A stretch of 6,811 nt of DNA. It comes from Legionellales bacterium UBA4722. Its GTDB lineage: Bacteria; Pseudomonadota; Gammaproteobacteria; DSM-16500. How positions within the stretch are numbered: position 1 is the stretch's first letter; every line of letters starts with the position of its first letter. The position numbers were made by a program, and so were the translations under genes. Of this stretch, positions 1-6,398 are shown one piece after another. Location: positions 3,817 through 10,627 of the forward strand of contig DHJK01000083.1 in assembly GCA_002404295.1 (NCBI GenBank), written 5' to 3'. Below the pieces are notes generated by a model. It did not search any database. It saw only the letters and a list, made by a program, of their open reading frames with translations, and had not been told where the DNA came from.

Positions 1-38
1 AAATTAAAAAAAGATTACTAAGAGAGCATTTAACCATT

Positions 39-527
39 ATGACTAAACTTAAACGATACGAATTACGTGCTTATGTTACCCCTGATGTCTATCATCGGCT
101 CGAAAAAGAAATGGTGAGTCGCGGACGTGATTTCACTATGTCAAAAACAGTACGCGATTGCTTAATGGAATATTTAAATGTACGTGAGGAGTTAGCGACT
201 GCATTCACTGCTCCTGGCAAATCAGGAGAGGCTCATACCGGAAAAATTATTCATACATTGTTAGCCCGAAGTGAAGAACGTTTGGCGGCAACTATAGAAC
301 ATCAAGAAGAACGTATCAACGAACTCCATGATCAAATGATGGTGATGACGGCTATGATGGATCGGCTTTACGTGGGAGTAATGCAACATCTTCCTGAAAT
401 ACCACCTGAACTTGCCAAAGGTGCGGTTGCATCAGCTAATCGTCGACACCATAAATGGCTCACTTCCGTTGAAAAATTGCTATCGACTGAAAAAGAATTA
501 CCTTTCTCTAAATATGAAACAACATAA
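39..527 (+). CDS. Ribbon-helix-helix (CopG-like) DNA-binding protein with C-terminal coiled coil
   Basis: Predicted 162-residue DNA-binding protein, probably a relaxosome accessory factor or a regulator of the transfer genes. Residues about 5-12 (KRYELRAY) fit the beta strand of a ribbon-helix-helix fold, followed by helix A at 15-28 and helix B at 33-48, with a TxSKTVRD stretch at the helix turn. Residues about 70-115 are helical, rich in Glu, Gln and Met, and look like a coiled coil. The tail has a YVGVMQHLPEIPPELA segment (111-126) and then a Trp-containing helix. This C-terminal pattern resembles, from memory, CopG-type proteins encoded beside trbB in ICE-type trb clusters. It is transcribed toward the trb operon. 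The chosen ATG has only a weak, distant AGAGAG (21-26). The frame is open to the window edge, so a longer N-terminus cannot be excluded, although a TAA at 19-21 in another frame could end an upstream gene. The family call is solid; the role is inferred. Confidence 0.75.
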   Translation: MTKLKRYELRAYVTPDVYHRLEKEMVSRGRDFTMSKTVRDCLMEYLNVREELATAFTAPGKSGEAHTGKIIHTLLARSEERLAATIEHQEERINELHDQMMVMTAMMDRLYVGVMQHLPEIPPELAKGAVASANRRHHKWLTSVEKLLSTEKELPFSKYETT

Positions 528-631
528 CAAATTAATGCGTATACATGTTTTTATATCGGGATGATTTAACAAACACAATATTACTGTCTTACAAGCCTTG
601 TTTTGATGGTTATAAATATTAGCGGATGATG
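528..631. other. Convergent intergenic gap, no clear terminator
   Basis: This gap of about 100 bp separates the stop codons of two convergent genes, so a bidirectional terminator would be expected. The only inverted repeat seen is the short ACAAG-C-CTTGT at 591-601, followed by TTT on the plus strand. Its loop of one base is too small for a real hairpin; opening the stem to make a loop leaves only about 4 bp. The rest is AT-rich with no long stem. No promoter, RNA gene or direct repeat of note was found. Confidence 0.4.
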
Positions 632-1057
632 TTATGACGCATTTCTTTCATTCTTGTAGAGATAACTATTGATACTCGTGTAAGAATTTTTGACTTTTAT
701 ATGGTACTCATGATTTAAAGAGGCTGTGTGAGAATGGTAATCCCCTACTCCTTTCCATAATGTCCCTTCACGCGCAATGTTAGTACTTAATATCCAAGCC
801 CCTACTTGCACATTAGCACACGGATTATATTGTAGATCTTTTTGCGTAAAGCCGTATGGTTTGATACGTGGGAGCCACATGCTATTTATCTGCATGGGGC
901 CAAAATCATAACTGCCATTGAGATTCTTATTAGCCATGCCATTACGACCATTTTCAGTTTTGAGGATCGAAATGATAAGTGTTGATGGAACATGATACGC
1001 TAGTGCTGCTTGGTTAATACATGCTATCGGTACATCATTAATAGCTAATGTTATCAT
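632..1057 (-). CDS. Lytic transglycosylase (SLT fold, VirB1/TrbN-like) of the conjugation system
   Basis: A 141-residue soluble lytic transglycosylase-type enzyme that would cleave the peptidoglycan glycan strand to let the secretion apparatus cross the wall. The catalytic Glu is E35 in the KTENG motif (33-37). The family pattern continues with DFGPMQIN (51-58), the GAWIL helix (86-90) and GVGDYHS (103-109). Cys13 and Cys80 could form the disulfide seen in related VirB1-type enzymes, which would imply a periplasmic protein. However, there is no Sec signal peptide: the protein starts directly with the mature-like segment INDVPIACINQAA, and upstream in frame only two codons precede a TGA (1064-1066). 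The start ATG overlaps the traG stop (ATGA, 1054-1057), so translation is probably coupled; a GGGG (1068-1071) lies 10 bases upstream. It is the last gene of the minus-strand block. Function is clear from motifs; the export route is not. Confidence 0.9.
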   Translation of the reverse strand: MITLAINDVPIACINQAALAYHVPSTLIISILKTENGRNGMANKNLNGSYDFGPMQINSMWLPRIKPYGFTQKDLQYNPCANVQVGAWILSTNIAREGTLWKGVGDYHSHTASLNHEYHIKVKNSYTSINSYLYKNERNAS

Positions 1058-3120
1058 AATAAATCATCCCCATGAGAAGAAACTGTCTTCTTCTTATAGG
1101 TTTTATTTTTTGATTTTTTGGATAATGAGAGTGATGGAATATTATAATTATTCCACGGATGTGAGACAGGCAATTTATCAGAGGATGAAGGTGGCGGAAT
1201 GGAAGCTCGTGCTTTAAATATAGGGTCGTTGTAATAATATATTTTATGGCCATAAATGGGTGAATGGCCATTTTTCATAATAATAGCCGCATTAGGTTCC
1301 AGACGCATCAACTCATCCGCTGTCATAAGTTGCCGTTTTGTTTCATGAAGACTCTCGCTTGTATTTTTTAAATAAAGACTAAGTCTATTTCCCGAATAAT
1401 GTTTATGCTCTTTAGTAATTGTTTGAGCACCTAATAACTCTGAAATATGATTAGCTGTTTCAATGGTATTAGGCGCATACGTAGTTCTAATCAGACAGTT
1501 GCTCAGAATCGATTGATAGTTTCCGTATTCTTTATATAATTGGGTTAAATCTTGGCAAATAAGATAGGCTTGAATTCCATACCCAGCACTATAAGCTAAC
1601 GCTTTTTCTAGAAAAATAATACGTCCAAATTGTGGAAATTCATCTAATTGAAGCAACAATTTATGGCGCTTACTTCCATCGGGTAATATTTTTCCAAAAT
1701 CAAGATTTTCCGTTAGTCGTGCGAGTATTTGATTAAGCATTAAACGTAACAAAGGCATGACGCGGGTGATATCGGATGGCGGGATAATTAAATATAAGCT
1801 AACAGCCTTTTCATGATAAACAAGATCATGAATACTAAAATCACTTGTACGCGTATTCATTGCAATAATAGGATCGCGATAAAGTTTAAGAAATGTAAGT
1901 GCGGATGACATTACCCCGCTTCGTTCTTCTTCGCTTTTATTTAACATCTCTCTGGCACCAGCAGCGACTATTGGGTGAGTTTTAATTGGGTCACCCGTAT
2001 TGGGATCAATCCAATGATGCTCCCCTTTCCAGTCGTGAAGAGTATTTAACATATATTCAAATGTTGCGGTTTCCGTGCGATTTGGGTTAGACAAAAAATC
2101 TCGCATACCTGTTAATGATTTATCTTTTTCCGCGTAAAGCATATGCAACATTACAGAGACTAAGAGAGAATTCGCGGCACTCGTCCAATGATCTTGTGCA
2201 TTTTTACCATAAGGATCTACCAACATATCGGCAATGTTTTGCACATCTTTCACTTCATGAATACCTAAACGTACTTCAAACATGGGGTTAAAACATGCAG
2301 CACTTCCATCGGTGCAAGTGGGATCAAACTTCAATACAATAGAACCGCTTGATTTTGACCAACCCGCGGTTAATAGAAAGTTTTCCCCTTTAAAATCTGC
2401 TATTAATTTACTCTCAGAAAAACTCAATAGTGTTGGAATAACAAGCCCTACTCCCTTTCCGCTTCTGGAGGGTGCATACGCAAAAACATGCTCTAAACCC
2501 GCATGACGCAGATAATGAATCATTCCTGTCTGTGGATGTAGCCAAGCACCCATATATACACTTGAATTTTCATTACAATCTTTAAGCCCGGTTGCATCTA
2601 CTTCGTCGGGGGTTGCAAAATGTGCTGAGCCATACGTATCAATATTTGGCAACTTCATTTTCTGTTGGATCCGATTCAGATGTAATCCTAACCCTATCGA
2701 TACAAGCCAGGATGAAAGCAGGACGCTATTCCCTCCCCAGGTATGCTTCCACACTTGGCGACCATTATTAAACGTGACAAACCAGCTAAGTACAGAGAAA
2801 GGTGGATAAAGCGGCATAATACCCACTAAAATCATTGTTAACCCAACTAAACATAATAATACCAGCACAATTGTATGGCGCTGCTTATTTAAAAGGAAAT
2901 ACCGCCAACTTTCATATCCAATAATTACCAGTCCAACCAAAAAAAATATTTTATTAAAGGGATAACCAATAATAAGCAATGGTTTACCCAGTTGAATTTG
3001 ATAAGAAAGTTCTTTTGCAGTAATTTCTGTTGCAAATAAACTCCCATAAAATAGTACAAGAACAATATAAATACCGATTATGCTGCGATACTTTTCTGCA
3101 GGAGTTAATTTTAATTTCAT
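1054..3120 (-). CDS. traG: Type IV coupling protein TraG (VirD4 family ATPase)
   Basis: A 688-residue inner-membrane coupling ATPase that receives the relaxase-DNA complex and delivers it to the type IV secretion channel. Hydrophobic segments at about 14-33, 48-68, 83-103 and 131-147 form the N-terminal membrane domain. The Walker A loop is APSRSGKGVG (216-225), followed by the family motif ADFKGENF (241-248). Walker B is LLLQLDEFPQFGR (488-500), then the QDLTQLYKEYG region (523-533) and YAPNTIETANHISELLG (548-564), all typical of TraG/VirD4 proteins. Length is normal for the family. The C-terminal tail is Pro/Ser-rich and then strongly basic (about 668-680). The gene starts 6 bp after the DUF2274 gene; GAGG at 3132-3135, inside that gene's end, is a plausible ribosome site with a longish 11-base spacer. 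It overlaps the transglycosylase gene by 4 bp. All ATPase motifs look intact. Confidence 0.96.
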   Translation of the reverse strand: MKLKLTPAEKYRSIIGIYIVLVLFYGSLFATEITAKELSYQIQLGKPLLIIGYPFNKIFFLVGLVIIGYESWRYFLLNKQRHTIVLVLLCLVGLTMILVGIMPLYPPFSVLSWFVTFNNGRQVWKHTWGGNSVLLSSWLVSIGLGLHLNRIQQKMKLPNIDTYGSAHFATPDEVDATGLKDCNENSSVYMGAWLHPQTGMIHYLRHAGLEHVFAYAPSRSGKGVGLVIPTLLSFSESKLIADFKGENFLLTAGWSKSSGSIVLKFDPTCTDGSAACFNPMFEVRLGIHEVKDVQNIADMLVDPYGKNAQDHWTSAANSLLVSVMLHMLYAEKDKSLTGMRDFLSNPNRTETATFEYMLNTLHDWKGEHHWIDPNTGDPIKTHPIVAAGAREMLNKSEEERSGVMSSALTFLKLYRDPIIAMNTRTSDFSIHDLVYHEKAVSLYLIIPPSDITRVMPLLRLMLNQILARLTENLDFGKILPDGSKRHKLLLQLDEFPQFGRIIFLEKALAYSAGYGIQAYLICQDLTQLYKEYGNYQSILSNCLIRTTYAPNTIETANHISELLGAQTITKEHKHYSGNRLSLYLKNTSESLHETKRQLMTADELMRLEPNAAIIMKNGHSPIYGHKIYYYNDPIFKARASIPPPSSSDKLPVSHPWNNYNIPSLSLSKKSKNKTYKKKTVSSHGDDLL

Positions 3121-3126
3121 TTAGCT

Positions 3127-3348
3127 TTAAGCCTCGACATGCGCCCTTCGCCAGCGAAGAAACTCTCGATCTGATTTTAAAAATGCCGCTGCCATATCTG
3201 CGAGCAAATCCGGCAAGGGAATTTCTTGCTGATAAACGGATTGATAATACAGTTGATAGTGTTCTATAAGTAAGGATATTTCTCCGGGTAAAATTACTTT
3301 GATAGTTTTGGTTGGCTTTACTACATTCTTAGCTTTTAATCGCATCAT
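3127..3348 (-). CDS. Small DUF2274-type protein of trb clusters
   Basis: A 72-73-residue protein located directly after trbI, where DUF2274 proteins are usually found in ICE-type trb clusters. The sequence fits that family's general pattern as remembered: a short basic N-terminus, a strand-like KTIKVILP (14-21), a helix about 23-38, then LPDLLADMAAAFLKSDREFLRWR (45-67). The strand-helix-helix pattern resembles a ribbon-helix-helix protein, so DNA binding is possible, but no function is established that I know of. There is no signal peptide or membrane segment. Two adjacent ATG codons are available; the second (3343-3345) has the better spacing from the strong AGGAG, giving 72 residues. It sits 15 bp after trbI and 6 bp before traG. 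Confidence 0.75.
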   Translation of the reverse strand: MMRLKAKNVVKPTKTIKVILPGEISLLIEHYQLYYQSVYQQEIPLPDLLADMAAAFLKSDREFLRWRRAHVEA

Positions 3349-3351
3349 TTT

Positions 3352-3356
3352 CTCCT
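3352..3356 (-). promoter_or_regulatory. Shine-Dalgarno AGGAG for the DUF2274 gene
   Basis: A strong AGGAG precedes two tandem ATG codons. The gap is only 3 bases to the first ATG but 6 to the second, so initiation at the second (3343-3345) is favoured. Confidence 0.65.
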
Positions 3357-3363
3357 TTAATAA

Positions 3364-4620
3364 TTAATTGGTATAAGGCTGTGGGAAAACCATATCGTGT
3401 GTCACTTGTATATTGAACTCATACCCAGGATCAATCTTCAGTGTAGGTTGAATATCAAGATTTTTATTGATCATACTAGTGGATACTTGGGCCATTTGTT
3501 GGCCCATTGCGCCTGCAAACACCTGACTGGTTGAGGGGTATGTGTTTGCATTATTTTGGGGCGGCTGACTCAATTGGAACCCTGCAGAAATTGTTCCTAA
3601 CATTGCCGCACTCCCAAAAATTTTCATATAATGATTATCGACTTGATCTTGAAGACCACTAAATCCACTAACATCCACACCCGGCATACCTTCTAAGTCC
3701 ATACTATTACCATTGGGAAATAAAATTCGTTTAACAACGACGAGTACACGTTTTTGGCCATAAGAAATTTGACTATCATAAATAATAGTCAGTTTAGCAC
3801 CTTGCGGTATAAGCAAATGATGTCCGGTAGGAGAATCATAAACATTTTGACGTACTTGCGCGCTAGTTTGTCCCGGAAGATCGCTATTTATACCTCCTAT
3901 TAACATCGCGGGTATTAATGTCCCCGCTTGAACTTCGTAGGGACTAATGGGCTGTTTTAACTCCTCTTGCAAGTAATCTTTATCTGTTGTATGCGTTGAA
4001 CTATTCAAAAATTCTTGTTTTACTTGTTGCTTATTTTGATCGCTATTTAAGGTTCCGGACTCCAATGCGTGAGTGAGACGTACGGCTTGCTCATCACTTA
4101 AAGGTAGTTTTTGAATTAGAGGATCTGTGTTAATAGAGGTGGGTGATGCTACAGTATTTAATTCTCCTGTGGCCTGGGTATCAATACCGGGCGCTGAAAT
4201 GGGAGAGTTTAGAGCAGCTATTAAGGCTTGCTGACGACGCTTTTCTCCCTCTCCATCTGTAATTGATGGCGGTTGCGATAAGTCGGGTACACTGCTCTCA
4301 TCTTGGGTTTTAAGAGATGTGAGGGCCGCCTGAGATAATCTTTTCGCTCCCCGTCCGGGTACTGCGTTAGACTGATTTTTTATCCAATCTTCATCATGGG
4401 AATTCATTTCATCCGTCTGCGGTTGATCCGTATCAACGATTGATACTGATCGCGTATTTGGAATAGAGGAAAACCCAATAATAAAAACACTCGCAAGAAT
4501 AATAATAACAAGTATAAGCCCAACCTTATTGATTCTAACTACTTGCGGAATGGGAGAACCTTTTATATCTTCTTTATGTAAGGCAGTCGGACTCTGTGTC
4601 TCACCTATCATCATGCTCAT
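3364..4620 (-). CDS. trbI: TrbI, VirB10-like core complex protein
   Basis: Envelope-spanning core protein linking the inner membrane to the outer-membrane pore. Numbering from the upstream GTG (4627-4629), which gives 421 residues: a short cytoplasmic part, one membrane helix at about 36-54, and a long polar, Pro/Gln/Ser-rich periplasmic linker (55-230). The conserved TrbI/VirB10 domain begins with YEVQAGTLIPAMLIGGINSD (231-250) and includes SPTGHHLLIPQGAKL (266-280) and LFPNGNSMDLEGMPGVD (303-319). The hydrophobic antenna segment is at about 337-353, and the domain ends with PTLKIDPGYEFNIQVTHDM (395-413). I prefer the ATG at 4618-4620 (418 residues) because AGGG (4629-4632) is 8 bases upstream of it, whereas the GTG has no spacing from that site. 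It lies 10-19 bp after trbG, with no trbH between them. Confidence 0.93.
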   Translation of the reverse strand: MSMMIGETQSPTALHKEDIKGSPIPQVVRINKVGLILVIIILASVFIIGFSSIPNTRSVSIVDTDQPQTDEMNSHDEDWIKNQSNAVPGRGAKRLSQAALTSLKTQDESSVPDLSQPPSITDGEGEKRRQQALIAALNSPISAPGIDTQATGELNTVASPTSINTDPLIQKLPLSDEQAVRLTHALESGTLNSDQNKQQVKQEFLNSSTHTTDKDYLQEELKQPISPYEVQAGTLIPAMLIGGINSDLPGQTSAQVRQNVYDSPTGHHLLIPQGAKLTIIYDSQISYGQKRVLVVVKRILFPNGNSMDLEGMPGVDVSGFSGLQDQVDNHYMKIFGSAAMLGTISAGFQLSQPPQNNANTYPSTSQVFAGAMGQQMAQVSTSMINKNLDIQPTLKIDPGYEFNIQVTHDMVFPQPYTN

Positions 4621-4628
4621 TTCTTTCA

Positions 4629-4632
4629 CCCT
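4629..4632 (-). promoter_or_regulatory. Likely ribosome site AGGG deciding the trbI start
   Basis: AGGG abuts and partly overlaps the upstream GTG candidate, so it cannot serve it, but it stands 8 bases from the ATG at 4618-4620. This favours the shorter TrbI. Confidence 0.5.
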
Positions 4633-4639
4633 AATTAAG

Positions 4640-5611
4640 TTATCCGTTGTAGGTAATCGTTACCCGATTCTGATTACTCCCGACACCAGAAATCAGTCTG
4701 GCTTCCTTAAACAATGTGTCAACAATGTAATAGTTACCTTTTACACGATAATTCACTAAAGCTTGGTTCCCATCGCTGTCCATGATGTATAAGGTTGGAG
4801 CATCCGTCACACGTATCTGTGCTGGCATTTCGATATAAACATGGGTGCCATCATTTAAGGCACGTACAGGTTTCCAAACGGGGGCTGAAAAAAAGCTGTT
4901 GGACTTAATAGTATAATGATCATCCAGTTGAGTCGGATCAATACCTGAGATATTTGTCACTACCTTTTCTTGGTGATGTTGATCAATTTCGTCTGCCTTG
5001 TGATTGATCGTCTCCCAGTATTTTTCCATATCTTCTGGATAATAGAATTTAATCTGTCGAATGTAAGAATTGGATTTGGATACTAATCCCAAATAATAGG
5101 TATGGTTTGTTGTGGCAATTACCACATTTGTACTGATATTATAATCTTTGGGTTTAAATAAAACATGTGGTTGTCTGTTAAGACCTTCCCCACTGTAGAC
5201 TTCATCGTATACCCACCGCGCCGTATCACCTGGCTTAACGCCCGTAATAACTTCTCCCTTCTGCAATTCAATATCACACACATTAAGGGGTGCACAGGCT
5301 ACAATAGGTTGTGTATCTCCAAAAGGAAACTGCTGAAACTTATCTGTTTCAATCAAAGGTGCATGACCCGTTTTTGCATAATACAGATACGCTTTCTTTA
5401 CCTCAGGGCTTACTCCGCTCAAAAATTTAGCTTTGGTCGGCCTCTCTGCCGAGAACTCTTGCGGCGGATGCATAGCACTTTTAATAAAATTACTTTGGGG
5501 AACAGTCGTGAGCGAGGGCGCGTGCGATGATGCACAGCCTAATAAATTTGTGGCGCTTGTAAAAAGTAGTATAGTATTTAAAGTATATTGGATCTGTTTT
5601 TTAATTTTCAT
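4640..5611 (-). CDS. trbG: TrbG, VirB9-like core complex protein with lipobox
   Basis: A 323-residue outer-membrane-associated core protein that pairs with TrbI. The N-terminus has a basic start, a hydrophobic stretch and a lipobox-like LLGC (23-26), so Cys26 is a candidate lipidation site. The TrbG/VirB9 N-terminal domain includes VCDIELQKGEVITGVKPGD (111-129) followed by ARWVYDEV (131-138) and the NVVIATTNHTYYLGL segment (162-176). The C-terminal domain shows WKPVRALNDGTHVYIEMP (246-263), LYIMDSDGNQALVNYRV (274-290) and YYIVDTLFKEARLISGVG (294-311). Cys106 and Cys112 flank the APLN stretch and could form a disulfide. The gene starts 10 bp after trbF with a good AGGAG. In RP4 a separate lipoprotein (TrbH) is encoded between trbG and trbI; here it is absent, so TrbG may carry its own anchor. 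Confidence 0.95.
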   Translation of the reverse strand: MKIKKQIQYTLNTILLFTSATNLLGCASSHAPSLTTVPQSNFIKSAMHPPQEFSAERPTKAKFLSGVSPEVKKAYLYYAKTGHAPLIETDKFQQFPFGDTQPIVACAPLNVCDIELQKGEVITGVKPGDTARWVYDEVYSGEGLNRQPHVLFKPKDYNISTNVVIATTNHTYYLGLVSKSNSYIRQIKFYYPEDMEKYWETINHKADEIDQHHQEKVVTNISGIDPTQLDDHYTIKSNSFFSAPVWKPVRALNDGTHVYIEMPAQIRVTDAPTLYIMDSDGNQALVNYRVKGNYYIVDTLFKEARLISGVGSNQNRVTITYNG

Positions 5612-5618
5612 TGTATTT

Positions 5619-5623
5619 CTCCT
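5619..5623 (-). promoter_or_regulatory. Shine-Dalgarno AGGAG of trbG overlapping the trbF stop
   Basis: AGGAG, 7 bases before the trbG ATG, shares its first two bases with the TAG stop of trbF (5622-5624). This supports continuous translation along one transcript. Confidence 0.65.
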
Positions 5624-6386
5624 ACAATTGCTCTGTCCAGCTGAGTTGACTTACAAAAAGACCTAAGGGATTAACATTTATTTCATCAGGATTTTTCAAA
5701 GAATGGTGGGTAACCGTGACTAAAGCTTCCCAACGATTTTGACTAATAAGGGCTCCATCCAATGTGCGATGGGTTTCCGTCCAATCTACCTGCCAAGTTT
5801 TATCAGACTTTGGCATTGCACCGTTGATTTTAACTTCAACTGTTTCCGTTTTAGCGCGATCAAAAGGACTTTGATCTTTATAAAATTGATTTAAAATTTG
5901 AACCGCTTGTCCACGCGTAGTTTGATAAACAAATTGTAGGCTTTGTTTTTCAGCGACGGAATCCGCGATAACAGAACGGCTTTCGACAATAAAGCGTCGA
6001 ATGAACCCATTTACAATTAATGGATTTATTTGCGGATCTTTTTGTAAATAACCTGCAAAATTTGCATTGCCTAATGAATCCACTTTGACCACGTACGGGA
6101 CATAGCGTGATTGCAAAGATAAAATGATCAATCCAATGATTAAAACAACTGTACAAATCATTAATCCAAATGCCAATATCTGCCAATTATATTTGGCTTT
6201 AATCAAATCCCCGAACATATGGTTCCATTCGGTTCTTGCAGCCACATAGGGGTTTGCACATTCTTTAGCTTCTGATTCAGCAACGTGTAAGTCTGCACTA
6301 GGAGTGTGAGTAAGTCGCTTCAATTCAAATATTCGATGAATAAGTATTTTTATTCGCCTGACGACTAATGATGTATAAATTGACAT
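5622..6386 (-). CDS. trbF: TrbF, VirB8-like inner-membrane scaffold protein
   Basis: A 254-residue bitopic inner-membrane protein that helps assemble the core complex. A basic cytoplasmic stretch is followed by NPYVAARTEWNHMFGD (45-60), a conserved TrbF signature, then one membrane helix at about 68-90. The periplasmic VirB8-like domain starts with YVPYVVKVD (95-103) and contains the helical region 120-170, WQVDWTETHR (198-207), WEALVTV (219-225) and NPLGLFVSQLSW (239-250). The length is typical of TrbF. It starts 12 bp after trbL, with GAGG at 6394-6397 at a 7-base spacing. Its position between trbL and trbG matches the ICE/Ti-type gene order. Confidence 0.95.
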   Translation of the reverse strand: MSIYTSLVVRRIKILIHRIFELKRLTHTPSADLHVAESEAKECANPYVAARTEWNHMFGDLIKAKYNWQILAFGLMICTVVLIIGLIILSLQSRYVPYVVKVDSLGNANFAGYLQKDPQINPLIVNGFIRRFIVESRSVIADSVAEKQSLQFVYQTTRGQAVQILNQFYKDQSPFDRAKTETVEVKINGAMPKSDKTWQVDWTETHRTLDGALISQNRWEALVTVTHHSLKNPDEINVNPLGLFVSQLSWTEQL

Positions 6387-6398
6387 AATATTTCCTCT

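Noticed and set aside
591..604. ACAAG-C-CTTGT inverted repeat followed by T residues as a terminator
   Set aside because: A one-base loop cannot form, and the shortened stem of about 4 bp is too weak to call a terminator.
1038..1271. 77-codon minus-strand open frame overlapping the end of traG
   Set aside because: It lies in another frame across the traG 3' end and the transglycosylase start, with low-complexity Ile/His content and no family signature; traG in this stretch is a continuous, plausible tail.
2282..2506. Plus-strand frame opposite traG (74 codons)
   Set aside because: It is antisense to the conserved ATPase core of traG (Walker A region), whose sequence constrains this strand.
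3030..3269. Plus-strand frame spanning the traG start and the DUF2274 gene
   Set aside because: It is antisense to two better-supported genes and has no recognisable motif.
4529..4759. Plus-strand frame across the trbI/trbG junction
   Set aside because: It is antisense to the trbI N-terminus and trbG C-terminus and resembles no known protein.
5165..5530. 121-codon plus-strand open frame opposite trbG
   Set aside because: It is fully antisense to a well-supported trbG, its residues show no recognisable domain, and no ribosome site was noted for it.
5950..6186. Second minus-strand frame inside trbF
   Set aside because: It overlaps trbF in a shifted frame; its Cys/His/Arg-rich translation is typical of a shadow frame.
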